A stretch of DNA of 64,000 nucleotides, taken from positions 73,890,489-73,954,488 of the forward strand of contig CM051455.1 in the NCBI GenBank assembly GCA_028274465.1. The letters run 5' to 3'. This document shows, piece by piece, positions 44,066-55,934 of the stretch. This DNA comes from Plantago ovata (Eukaryota > Streptophyta > Magnoliopsida > Lamiales > Plantaginaceae). The notes beneath the pieces were generated by a model, which saw only the letters and a program-made list of their open reading frames with translations, was not told where the DNA came from and ran no database searches. Position numbers and translations under genes: made by a program. How positions within the stretch are numbered: the stretch's first letter is position 1; the number at the start of each line of letters is the position of its first letter.

Positions 44066-44627
44066 TTTGGTTTTCCTAAGGAGAAATAGTATAGACCGGA
44101 AATAATAAATCAACTATTGAAATATTATTTCTAAATACACAATCAACATAGCTAAACAACAAGGTCCTTTAGCTGTTTAGCTCCCACTATTTTCACATAT
44201 GATTGCCCCCAAAACAAACATACGGGTAATGTCCAACAAGTTACCGTAGTGGCCAAGATCCAAATCCATATTATGCTATACTCCGACGGGGGCTGGTCGC
44301 ATAACATAATATGACCGGTAGGACTATCCAATTGCATCACGCAACTCTTGGGTGTTAAATCTAATTTAACCCGATGCTCTACATATTGTACCTATCGAGG
44401 TCGCTAGATACAATATGCAGTAAGTTATAACCATAGGCTTACTCTAATCTGACGATCACTGCGAGTCTGCAAGACGAGGTCGCCAATACAGGGAAACACA
44501 ATGAAAGTTCAGAATTAAAGCACCCCATGGAAAGCATCTCAGAAACACATACGTATACATATTTCTGCACTTATATTGGTTTGGGCTTGTAGCTTGAGGG
44601 TTGTTATCAGTCATCTACAAACAAATA

Positions 44628-44800
44628 AGGGCGTCGCCTACCCATCATGCATGAGCGGTCTACACGTAATGGATGTCGCCTATCCATTCAAGTTCTAAAC
44701 GCGGTCAAGCACATAATGGGCGCCGCCTACCCATACATAAAAATATGCGGTCCGACAAATAAGAGGGCGCCGCCTACCCTCGCATGCATAGCGGTCGAAC
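44628..44800 (-). repeat. Tandem repeats of the B leader (B3 copy)
   Basis: Four units with cores such as GGGCGTCGCCTACCCAT and GGGCGCCGCCTACCC, homologous to 15424-15600. Confidence 0.7.
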
Positions 44801-45160
44801 GGAAAGTAAATACGTGGTATTTAAACATGCATTGTCAAACAATAGCATATTGAGCATACAAACAAATAGTAGCCTATGTGGATGCCAAATGACTTTATAA
44901 TTTCATTATGAAAATTATAATCCCATACTTATAATCTCTATGAAAAATTGAAAATTTGGACTAGATTGAAAAATTCAAAAATTCTATTGACCAGGTAGCA
45001 ATTTTCGAAAACCCAAAGGACTCAATTGTAAGCCCCTTAACTTTATACTAATTAAATTTAACCCCTCTAGTTAACAATAATTACAATTAAATCATATTTA
45101 TATTCCAAATATAAAATTCAATTCTCAAAATTTCCAAATTTGATTTTGGGTCCAACCCGA

Positions 45161-45493
<333 letters not shown>

Positions 45494-45644
45494 ACAATAA
45501 TTTTTTTTTTTTGAAAAATATAAATTCTAAATTTATATAAAAAACAAAACTTTTGAAAATCGAATTAATCATAGAATCAATTGCATCCACATAAACTACA
45601 AAATCACATAACATATATACGTATATACGTAATCAATTAACCTG

Positions 45645-45656
45645 GCTCCGATACCA
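45645..45656 (-). promoter_or_regulatory. Primer-binding site of B3, initiator Met-tRNA type
   Basis: The minus-strand TGGTATCGGAGC, one mismatch from canonical. Confidence 0.82.
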
Positions 45657-46364
45657 CTGTAAGAAAATATGGTCAGAGTTACCCCTAGGGTACGCAGCGG
45701 AATTTCAAAAAAATTCTTAACATGCAGGTTAATTGATCATGCATATAGCATATACATTAAACACGTTAGTCAGAAGACTTACAATACTCCAAAAGCCAGC
45801 ACAGGTACCAAGTCTTCGTAATAGTCGTGTGAATCTTCTCCTTCGTCGAAGTCGAAGATATCTGCAATACTTTGATTATCTGGAAGACAATAAAAGTTAG
45901 TTTCCAGCTCCTTGAACCTCAACCTTGGTATCCACGGATGAACAACTTATCGGAAAGAATGTTAGGATATTCTTTGTGTGGCCAAGAAGATGGGGCGACA
46001 GTTTTCCTCTGGTGAGGGTGGCGCGCGCGTGGCTAGAGGAGAGGTAAGGGAGAGCTTTATTTTCTCTAAGAAAACTGGTAGAAAGAATGATCTTCAATCA
46101 ATTGTGTTCAGCCATAAAATCAACCATGTAAAAGCTCTCTAATAGTTTACTATATATAGTAGTCAATAGAAGCCTAAAGAATAATCAATTAGACTTCATA
46201 AAGGAATAAGAATCTAATTCTTATCGCACTAGGAAACCAATTCAAGTCTAGATTCATTCCCAATCAAATTAAAACTCAATCAGGAAAATCTAACTTATCC
46301 CTTGAATTCTAATAGAGGAAGGAGTCGAACTCCTTCCCCTAATGCTGTTGCGCGCGCGCGCGTC

Positions 46365-47562
46365 TGATGAGCTGGTTTAGAACTTGTCAGATTCTAGTTA
46401 ATCAAATTAAGTTGTATTTAGCCAAAGACAATTCACAACTACAACAAAAATCGTAGTGTAACAGTAAAATAACCTCGAGTGTCGATCTCTAAGGACTATA
46501 ACTAGCTTTATCTAATCTAACTTAAGAATATAAAATCAACAAACTACTTAGCAAAGGTTTTTCTTATCAGATAATGGAGGCTGGTGATAGTATGGTCATT
46601 CAAAGCATAGCAGGTTAATAATCATGCATGAGGTACCCAGTTTTGCATAGAGATCTTTAATCAATGAATTGTCCAATTGTGTTCCGTTATTATTCAACAC
46701 TACGAAGATAGAGGTTTTAGATAGATCAAAGAAATAAAGCAATAACTCAAAGCCTAATGCGCGATATAGCCATTAGCATAATTATTAACCCTTCGCTAAG
46801 AAATCACATACTATCACCAACGAGAAGTTTAGCTACTCATAGATGTCATGCAATCAACAGAAATCATAGCAAGATTGAAGAATGAAAACATGTTGAAAGA
46901 TAAATAAATATAAATAGAAAAACTGTAAGATACAATGTTACCGAAGGTTGTCAATCTTCGAAGAATCGCGATCTTACAAGCTCCAAAACGCTAAGAAAAA
47001 GTATCTCCTAAGCTAAGAATCCCCAGAACAGGCTCTGGAGAATTCCTACCTAAAACTAATGAGAAAGGTGAGAGAAAAGGTCTGGAAAAGTATGAAAAAC
47101 GGAGAAAACTGAGCAACTATATATAGGCATTCGGCAGGTGTGGGGCGAGTGGCCCCACACACCGAGCGATTCGCCTGGTGTGGGGCGATTCGGCCCACGT
47201 CCCGGACGACTCGCCCGGGAGGTTCTGGCGGCTGGAAACGCGTTTTTGGATCTCTTTTCCTTTTCGGACTCGGTTTTTGCCTTCTAGTGACCTTTTAGCC
47301 TTCAGACTCGACCCCTAGACTTCAAATCCTATCCGGAATCTTCTAGATACTCCAATTAGGCCTTCGGAACACCAATTCCTTGTCTACTTCAATATAATTG
47401 CCCGAAAAACCTCGTTTTTCACCCAAAACCTGTAAAATACAAACTAAAGGGAAACGTGACACTATTCTAATAAAATGCACTAAAATATAGCTAAATTAAC
47501 ATAGAGGATAGCTAAATTGGTGAAAAAAGACTCGAATGAAAGTGTAAAATACACATTCATCA
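46365..47562 (-). mobile_element. Solo LTR, family A
   Basis: 1198 bp, TGATGAGCTGG...CATTCATCA, flanked by the 5-bp duplication GCGTC (46360-46364 and 47563-47567) within the GC-repeat of the B LTR. It is slightly shorter than other A LTRs because one sub-repeat is missing. Confidence 0.92.
47117..47220 (-). promoter_or_regulatory. U3 palindrome cluster and TATA box
   Basis: A CTATATATAG TATA box at 47117-47126; cluster at 47138-47220 with several decayed palindromes. Confidence 0.5.
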
Positions 47563-48955
47563 GCGTCCAAGGGGGGTCAGGTGGGTTCCGATTTTGGGAC
47601 CCACTTATAATTCTAAGGCAATTCAAACTCCAAGTAGATTTTGCCCATGTGCATATATTAATTCTAAATTAACATATCCTTTCAAATCAAACCTCTATTG
47701 TATTTCTAAAATATAATCTTTAATTGTATTTACATAAAATACAATTAATCAGCCAATTCAATTAATAATTCCAAATTATTAATTGAGCCACAAATTATTA
47801 TAATTAATTCCAAATCAATTATAATCCATCAATCACAATTAATTGTAAATTAATTGCGATTCCATCTTCAAGGATATTCGGATAAGCTGAACCGTAGGGC
47901 CTCATTGTATTAAGCAAGTCCTAGACTAGGCAAAATGGAATTCCTAGACGGTTCCATTTGCAATATTAATACATGAGGACGTTTGAGAGGTTTCTCAAAG
48001 CAAACCCTTTCGTTGTGAAGTCTGTTGCGCTCAACACGGCGATGGTAACGTCCCTTCATCTAACTGACTCGAAAGCATCTAGGATCGATGAAGTGTCTAC
48101 CCCAATAATACATCCACGGGCGTCTTCAGTGAGTTGCTTGGTGAATCCAATATCTATTATGACTATCATAATAATATTGATACGCTGGCCAGCGGTTTTA
48201 CCAATCACAACTATGAACGACTATGAGCAGTACTCTCCTGTGCTACACATGAGAGATGAATCCTTCACAGAATCACTTATCATCCCCATTTGTATGTAGC
48301 CATAATCCTGGATCGTGTCCTGGGTCAACTGCTTATTCAGAGCTGACATCGACGGGTCCACCAAGGATATGGGGCAACAAATGTGATGATAAGTCCTGTA
48401 AGTTCAAAGGACGACTGGCATCACTTCGACAACTATTCGGTTCCCATAGCCACTTCGGTGTAGAGTATACATCGATGGGAGTTTCCGGTGGGTACTTCCA
48501 TTGTTCGGTAATCACCCTTCGAACAACTATGCGGAGTTATGGGAACGTTTCTTGATTGTCCAACAATCCGTTCCGTGGCCGTGGGATCGGCTCACACTTT
48601 CTATAAAAAGTATAACCTCCACGCATACTAGTCTCAGTTGGTTCATTCAGACACCTACATCCGAGATGAACCTCGACTAGGGAGAGTTTGGGATAGATGA
48701 TAACTCACATAGCTCCCACTATCTGTGTGATCGGTCATCTATCCGAGGGGACATGTTTAATATCAATACAGACAGGAATAGAGATATGACATGCTGTATG
48801 CCTGGTGTAATATAAATATGAAAGAGATACTCAATAGTCAAACAACAAACATATATTATATTACGTTGACCTGTGTAATAGTACATATATGCCCTTAATA
48901 AGGGATGCATGCTCTTAATAAAGACTGTCTCTAGGACATATACACTATCAACATC

Positions 48956-50400
48956 GGGAGCAACTGTGTCCTTAGCCGGAAATTCTTTATCATGAACTAC
49001 ATTTATCTTGTCATGACTTGGAGTAGGAGTGTCATTGTCAGAATCATCATTAAGTTCAATTGATTTGACATTTCTAGCATTGGATTCAGTTCTTTGCTCG
49101 TGTATGAGTAATTTCTTCATACATTCTGATATTTCTTCTTCAACAGCGACTCCTTGTGATTTTTCATAGAATACAACACGCACTGGTTCTTCGATCTTTT
49201 GTGCCTTTTTGTTGTAAACTCTATAAGCTTTGCTATGCAAGGAGTAGCCAAGAAATATCACTTCATCTGCCTTTGGTTGAAATGTTCTTAAGTATTCTCT
49301 ACAATTGTTAAGAACAAAGCATTTGCAACCAAATACTCTTAGATGAGTGATGTTAGGAGGTCTTCCAACAAATAACTCATAGGGAGTTTTGTTGTATTCC
49401 TTAGTTATCAACCATCTATTTTGAGTATAGCAGACGGTATTAATCGCTTCAACCCAATAAGCTTCACTTATTTCAGTGTCAGCAAGCATTGTTCTAGCTA
49501 CTTCCTTAAGGGTACGATTCTTCCTTTCAGCAACACCATTTTGTTGAGGTGTCCTTACTGAGGATAACTGATGTTGTATGCCTTTGGAAGTGCAATACTC
49601 AGTTATGTACTGGTTTACAAACTCAGTACCATGGTCTGTTCTTATGACTTCGAGCTTGTTCAGCAAGTTAGGTATTTCAGTCCTTGTTTCATGACTTAAG
49701 GGTACGATTCTTCCTTTCAGCAACACCATTTTGTTGAGGTGTCCTTACTGAGGATAACTGATGTTGTATGCCTTTGGAAGGGCAATACTCAGTTATTTAC
49801 TGGTTTACAAACTCAGTACCATGGTCTGTTCTTATGACTTCGAGCTTGTTCAGCAAGTTAGGTATTTCAGTCCTTGTTTCATGACTTAAGGGTACGATTC
49901 TTCCTTTCAGCAACACCATTTTGTTGAGGTGTCCTTACTGAGGATAACTGATGTTGTATGCCTTTGAAAGTGCAATACTCAGTTATGTACTGGTTTACAA
50001 ACTCAGTACCATGGTCTGTTCTTATGACTTCGAGCTTGTTCAGCAAGTTAAGTATTTCAGTCCTTGTTTCAGACTTGTGTTTGATAAACACTACCCAAGT
50101 GAATCTTGAATAGTCATCTACCACCACCAGACCATATTTCTTGCCAGCATAGCTTGTTGAAGAAGATTCAAACAAGTCCATGTGCAAGAGTTGTAAAGGT
50201 TTTGTAGTTGACGGTACTACCTTGTTCTTGAAAGAAGTTTTGGTTTGCTTTCCTTACTGACATGCAGTGCAAACACCATCCTTCTTAATAGTAACCTTAG
50301 GTAATCCAACTACAAGTGCCTTTTTAGACAGCTTATTCAGCGTCTTGAAGTTTAGGTGACTTGTTCGTTTATGCCATAACCATGCTTTTTCAGCAAGGCA
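48956..50400 (-). pseudogene. Copia C integrase remnant with triplicated core
   Basis: The first catalytic Asp lies in MHMDLFESSS (about 50180). The segment with the second Asp (RTDHGTEF) and the Glu (NGVAERKNRT) occurs three times because of a 190-bp tandem triplication. The best downstream frame continues through YWVEAINTVCYTQNR, NKTPYELFVGRPPN and HLRVFGCKCFVLN to an acidic linker. 190 is not divisible by three, so each junction shifts frame. Non-functional. Confidence 0.85.
49506..50072 (-). repeat. 190-bp tandem triplication in the integrase core
   Basis: Near-identical units start at about 49506, 49696 and 49886 (each beginning TTAAGGGTACGATTC). The high identity indicates recent duplication, or collapse or expansion during assembly. 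Confidence 0.9.
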
Positions 50401-50466
50401 ATCATGATCTTAGATAAGACATTTTTCAACGATTGTTGAAGACCAATCTACGGTATAGAGACCTTC

Positions 50467-50823
50467 TCATCTTCTAGCAACCATGATAACCTTCTTCGTC
50501 TCAAAGTCAATAAGTTTACATTCATCACTTTTAATTTTGATGAAGTACCCTTTGTCAGCAAATTGACTCATGCTGAAAAGGTTAAACTTAAGATTTTTGA
50601 CATAAAGAACTCCCGAAATGGTAATGCATCCTAACTTCACGTCACCATAACCTTTAGTAGAACCAAAGCCTCCACCAACAAACTTTATTGTTGGACCTTT
50701 AGACCACCGTCTATAGTTTATAAGGTTTTTCTTATTGCTCGTCATGTGCTTTCCACAACCACAGTCAAATTGCCAAATTGTATTGTTTGTCTCCGTGGCT
50801 GAAGTCTGCACAATCAAGAGCAA
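50467..50823 (-). pseudogene. Copia C protease remnant
   Basis: The frame contains IWQFDCGCGKHMTSNKK and VLYVKNLKFNLFSMSQF, a Copia protease. The usual catalytic D-S-G/D-T-G reads D-C-G, so activity is doubtful even before the frameshifts on both sides. Confidence 0.75.
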
Positions 50824-50828
50824 ACAAG

Positions 50829-53175
50829 TTAATTATCCAATATTTGATGTCCATTAACATGTTCAAGAAAACGTCCAATGGAAATCCAAGTCTTGAGTTT
50901 TTCAATCTTGACTTGTTTTCTACTTGCTGAGGAACTAGAAGGTTTAGAACCGAAAGACTTTTGATCATTGTTAATCAAGTCCACTTTCTGATATGGTGTC
51001 TTGCTTGGTTGGCTCTTTTGCTGAACATACTTTTCAGTAAGTTCTTTTCTAGCAATGTTCCTTCTAGTCCTAGCATTTTGAGTATTGTCAATACTCTTAG
51101 GCTTGGTTTTGTTCAACTCTTTGAAGTATCTTTAATGACTTTGCTTATACTCATGAAAAAGTTGATTTTGCTTGGTTTTGAATCCAAGTCCACTTTTCGG
51201 AGTATGCTGAGCTTTTGTCTCAGCAACCTTACTTGATTCAGGTTTGTCAGCAAAGGTCTTCTGATTACTTTTAGTAATCTTGCCTTTAGTCTTAACAAAT
51301 TGCTTTTCAGCAACTTGTTGGGCGGAATGCTTTACAACATCTTTTTTTCTGAACAGTTTGCTTTTCAACAACCTGTTTTGCTTTTGAAGTCTTGTTACTT
51401 TGAGTAGCAACAACGGGCTTTTTGGTCATAGGTACTTGATTGCTTATTTCAGCAACCTTAGATTTGACCAAACTGATAGAGTTTTGGTTGACCACTATCA
51501 GTTGCACGAACAAAGGTGATTGGTGATTTGTCTTTACTCAAGAGTATTACATCATCACATTCATACGTGGCACCCAAACCTTCTTTCTGAGATGGATCCC
51601 TCATATAAGAGTTTAGTTCAGTCAGCGTGTTACTAGCATCCGCATAAGATTTGAAATTGACTTTCATCTTTTTCATTTCTTGTATTTCAACAAGTAACTT
51701 TAGAATTGAGGACTGATACTCTTCCAATTCTATTGCCATTTGAGCATTCTTCTCTGTAGCTTCAGCAATTAACTTCTTGAGATGCAATATTTCAGCATCC
51801 TTCTTTTCCGACTCAACGCTCAGCAAGACGTACTTTTCAGTAGTTTGCTTAGTCAGAAGTTCAGCATTCTGTAGTTTCTCTTGATGTTTGCTCAGAGTTT
51901 TCTAAAATCTTTCGATTTCTCCTTGAATTCTATCAGGGTCAATGTCATCATAACTTTCTGAATCAGAGTCAGTGGTAGGACAATTTACCTCACCGGCCAT
52001 GAGGCAGAACTCGTAGTTTGACACATCTGGATAAGCTTCCATAGCTATTCCACATACTTCCTTGCCAATCTCAAGGTCAAGAGTGGCTTCTTCTTCTTCA
52101 GTGTCTGAACTTTTAACCTCACTGTCTTCATAGCTTGTTTCAATGCAAAGAGCATCGATTTTTGCTTGAAGCTTTTTCTTTTCTTCAGCAATCAAAGCCT
52201 TCTTGAACTTCTTTTTCTTTTCAGCAGATTTCCCTTTCAGTAAGGGGCAATTTGCTTTGAAGTGTCCAGGCTTTTTGCAATAAAAGTAAAGATCATTGCC
52301 AACTGCTGGTTCTTCGGAGGAGTCTGCTTGCTGAGCTTGCTTATTCAGTGAGCTAGCTTCATTCTTGTATTTATGGTAGCTGTTACCAAGATGCTTTTTT
52401 AGCTTCTCTTTTGCTTTTCGCCTTTCAAGTTCCTTACTGATGAATTTCTTCATGTTTCTAACTGCAAGAGCGTTTTCATCAGCATGCTCTTTATCATTCT
52501 TCTTTTCAGTGACGGCTTGGCAACAAGAGCAATGTTTTGTGATTTTTCAGCAAACACATTTTATCTTTGCTTTGTCTCAAAGTTGACAGTAGCAATATGA
52601 GAGAACAACTCGGTTGGAGTGATATTTGGCATTCCTTGATGATAGTAGAAATTATGAGTATGGATCTCATTCTTGATTCAGACTTCTAATAATGGTTTTC
52701 ACCTTTTCAGAATCTGAATAGAAGTTTCCAACTTGTTTGAAGTTTTGAAATTTCAATTTTAGCACTTCGAGTTTGTTTTCCTTGGTTTGTCAGATCCAAC
52801 ACAAAGATCTTGAACCATTTTCCAAGCTTCCTTAGCAGTTTTGGCACCCCACAGTTTGCACTGTATAGTATCTGGAGTAGATCGAATAATGATGTTTCTT
52901 GTTTGGCCATCAAGACGGAATCTTTTGGCTTCGTTTGAAGTCCATTCCTCTCTTGGTTTTGGAACGACAGTATCAACTGGTTCACCTAAGATAGTTTTCT
53001 TTCCAGCCTCTGTGGTTTTGTGAGGAAAACTTCTCTTAATTTTAGTGATCTTGATTGGTCCATCATTTATGACAGTAACCATCTCATCACTAATGGCCTC
53101 AAGATGTAGCATCATGTTGTTTCGCCATTTTTCATAGTTTTCCAGTTTCAGCAAGGGAGCGTCTCCTAGCGACAT
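50829..53175 (-). pseudogene. Copia C gag and gag-protease spacer remnant
   Basis: The start is at ATG 53175 (MSLGDAPLLKLENYEKWRNNM). The gag core has NIIIRSTPDT and AKEAWKMVQDLCVGS. The frame at 52453-51902 has a defective zinc knuckle (LYFYCKKPGHFKANC: the first Cys is Tyr). A coiled-coil-like spacer follows (LKKLIAEATEKNAQMAIELEEYQ), then Lys-rich frames to 50829. At least five frame breaks. The long coiled-coil spacer between knuckle and protease is a SIRE-like trait. Confidence 0.75.
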
Positions 53176-53260
53176 GACTACCAAACTGATCAAGTGAAAG
53201 TGATTTACGGAAAGCACCTAAGGGGATCTAGGTTCAGTGCTGAAGGTTAAAGAACCTCCA

Positions 53261-53272
53261 GCTCTGATACCA
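53261..53272 (-). promoter_or_regulatory. Primer-binding site of Copia C, initiator Met-tRNA type
   Basis: The minus-strand TGGTATCAGAGC, two bases from the LTR. Confidence 0.88.
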
Positions 53273-53274
53273 CT

Positions 53275-54739
53275 TGTTGGTCCCTTTAAACAACAAGAAA
53301 AGATTAGAGGGGGGGGGGGTGAATAGTCTTTTCAAACTTTTCGTCGTTTAAAACTTTCTCAGCAAGTGTTTATTACTTTTCAGTAATGAGTTTGCTGGTA
53401 CTTAAAAATAGAGTGCGGAAGTCTTTTACAATAGCTTTTCTCAGAGAGCTAGTTTCAACAAGTGAGCAGAGTGACAGTGTACGAGAAATGTAACTTGCTG
53501 AAAACTAAGTACAGTAAAGTAAATCACACAAACACTTTTATAGTGGTATCTGAGAGTGGCGTAATCTCTCAACTAATCCACTTTGTCCTTTATAGGACTG
53601 AATCCACTATGATAAGATATGAGGTTCCTTACAAATCCTATCACTAATGATTCTCAGAAACCAAAACACACTTGCTTCGTTTCCAACCTAATTAGAGAAC
53701 TGTAACCTTGTTCTCCACCAAACTTAGGACTTATAATCAGAAACACTATGCTTGATTAATTCCCCCTGAATTTCACGCCTGAAAAGGGTGTTTATCAGTT
53801 AGAGAGGTTTAGGATGAGATGACTTGAGTATAACTTTTCAGCTATAATAAGTTATCTAAAGAAACACAACTTGTAATACTTTGCAGTAAGCAAGTTTGAT
53901 TGTTTCTGGTGTCAAGACTTGTTCTTGTTCAAAAGAAAGAACACTTAACTAATTTCTTAGCCCTGAATGTTCTACTTCTTCACAAGTAGCTTTTGTTTCA
54001 AGCTTAAGTCTTGGAACGGATCAATAGGCAGTAAAGAGTATAGAAGGATTTGAGTGTTTAAAGCACAAGTCAGAGTTTGATCACGTTGTTGACACGCCTT
54101 CTACACTCTTGCCTGATGACCTCTATTTATAGTGTCTCAAGGGAGCCGTTTGAATTTCAAATTCCAAGGTTTTGTACCTTAAGATGTCACTATCTTGCTT
54201 TTGTACTTTCAGCAACGTCATTCATTTGTCTTCTTGTCTTTATGTTCTTCGCGTGCCTACTTTGCATTTAATGTTCTTTTGAATCGAATTCAAATATGAA
54301 CGTTGGAGCCAAATTGCAAGTAGTCCTCACCAAGGAGGTCACATATGTTGTGAGCAAGTGGTCAGTCTCAGTTTCAGCAAGCACAACCTACTCTGTCATA
54401 TAGATTTTCACTTATGCAAGTTGTTGCTGAAAATCTCACTTTCTGAAGCAACATGTGCCTTTGTAGATACGTTTCTCAGAATTCTTCTAAGTCTTCAGTC
54501 TTCGAATCTTCAAATTTCTGAGTGGTTCTAGGTCTTTAATAGTTCGTTTGTAAAAACAAAGTACATCATCAGCAAACGAAAGAAACTAACTAGTACCTAC
54601 ACTAAGTCTTTCAGCAAACGTTCCTCTTTTACAATGTCCTTAAGATTCTAAATTCCTATGTACCTTAAGAGTACTAGTCACTGGACTTTCCTTAATTTAG
54701 CATGGTTAATTGTTCATCAAAATTACAAGTTTCCTAACA
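53275..54739 (-). mobile_element. 5' LTR of Copia C
   Basis: 1465 bp, plus-strand ends TGTTGGTCCC and CCTAACA; in element sense TGTTAGGAAAC...GGGACCAACA. The probable flanking duplication starts ACTTC at 54740; its partner is lost with the truncated 3' end. The LTR contains at least seven TCAGCAA/TTGCTGA motifs. Confidence 0.85.
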
Positions 54740-55067
54740 ACTTCATATTTCTTGTCTTTCTTTTTTCTTCTTTTTCCCAAGTCTACTTCATCTACCGCAC
54801 AAAAGCAATCTTTTGAGCATCAGTAGAGGCATAAGCAAAAGCAAGTTGTGTCTTACCCACCTACAGTTGCACAATAGTTCAACCAAGTAATTGTAAAGAA
54901 TAGCCTAGAAAGGCGCTGATAATGCTAGACTACAAATTACTAATTCCTCAGTAAATTTTTCATATTTAATAACAAATGTAATCTACATGAAATGCAATTT
55001 GGTTTGGCACAACATTTAATTTTACTAAACCATTTAATCCCTAATAATCTGCCATTTTTCCATTTTT
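54740..55067. other. 3' flank of the DOG1-like gene; nothing recognised
   Basis: AT-rich single-copy-like sequence, no ORF or repeat terminus seen. Confidence 0.4.
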
Positions 55068-55294
55068 TTTCGTCCCATTAGAAATGCATCCCATAATGTG
55101 TCAATTCTTTATTCCACTAACCACACTTTATCTATTCTTTATTCATTCTTTATCCTAGCAATATTTCACTCACATTATTTATTTATTTTTTACCACACCA
55201 ATTTAACCCTACTTGAACTACATGCCTATATTCTTTTTTTTTTAAATGTGTGAAAAATCCCTTCCGCCACATTCTTAACGGGACGGAGTGAGTA
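55068..55294. mobile_element. Stowaway-like MITE
   Basis: The right end GGGACGGAGTGAGTA (reverse complement TACTCACTCCGTCCC) is the standard Stowaway terminal repeat with a TA target. The left end is eroded, keeping CGTCCCATTAGAAATGCATCC after a T run. About 227 bp, AT-rich, non-coding. Confidence 0.65.
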
Positions 55295-55792
55295 CATTAA
55301 TGAAGAATTTGATACAAGTAAAATGTTTCCTTGATTACAATATGTTATCCTTTTTTTTGTTTTTTTTTCCCTTTCAATATGTAATGTTTGCATAACTGTA
55401 AACAGAGAGTTAACAACACAACGTTCCATTATTTCACGAAACACAATAATACAAACATGCTGTGAAAAGAAACACACACACACCTGAGAGTGCTATCTGA
55501 CCTTGTGATGAACCGATCACACGGAATACAGCAAAAACAAAGAGTACGTAACACACCAATAAATCAAAACTGCAAAGAATAATAGAAAGGCGGAAAAAAA
55601 AAACACCACTGGAGTCTGGAAGAGCCATCAACCTTTATGAACCACTCACAGGAAACGGCAAAAACAAAGACAGACAAGAGAAACCGGCAATGATGCTCCA
55701 AACTTAACTTGCTTCTGCAGCAGCAATTGGATGTTGAACCATCTGCAAATCGATCTGCTTCTCCACTTTCTCCTTCCCCCAGTCGTGTAGCC

Positions 55793-55934
55793 TGTATGAA
55801 TGTTATTAATCACCACACTTTGGTGAGATATGTAGTACACATATATATACAAATCAGAGGAGTAGTGTACAAGTAATAATACTCTACTACATGGAAACTA
55901 TATCACAGTATCTATACTTTCCTTACTGCTAACA
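55793..55934 (-). mobile_element. 3' LTR of Copia D
   Basis: 142 bp, TGTATGAATG...TGCTAACA on the plus strand. It supplies the stop codon of the gag-pol ORF: its first bases in element sense are TGTTAG. Confidence 0.95.

Larger units (their letters stand above)
45658..48950 (-). mobile_element. 5' LTR of B3, with nested solo LTR
   Basis: TGTAAGAAAATATGG...TACACTATCA. Without the solo A LTR and its duplication it is about 2.09 kb, matching B2. The antisense ORF at 47973-48299 (108 codons) recurs, shorter, in the other B LTRs. Confidence 0.9.

Noticed and set aside
49506..50072. Considered a CRISPR-like or satellite array
   Set aside because: Units are directly adjacent coding duplications of an integrase segment without spacers.
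54900..55700. Searched for a gene between Copia C and the DOG1-like gene
   Set aside because: Only short ORFs without motifs; the sequence looks like 3' flank plus a Stowaway MITE.
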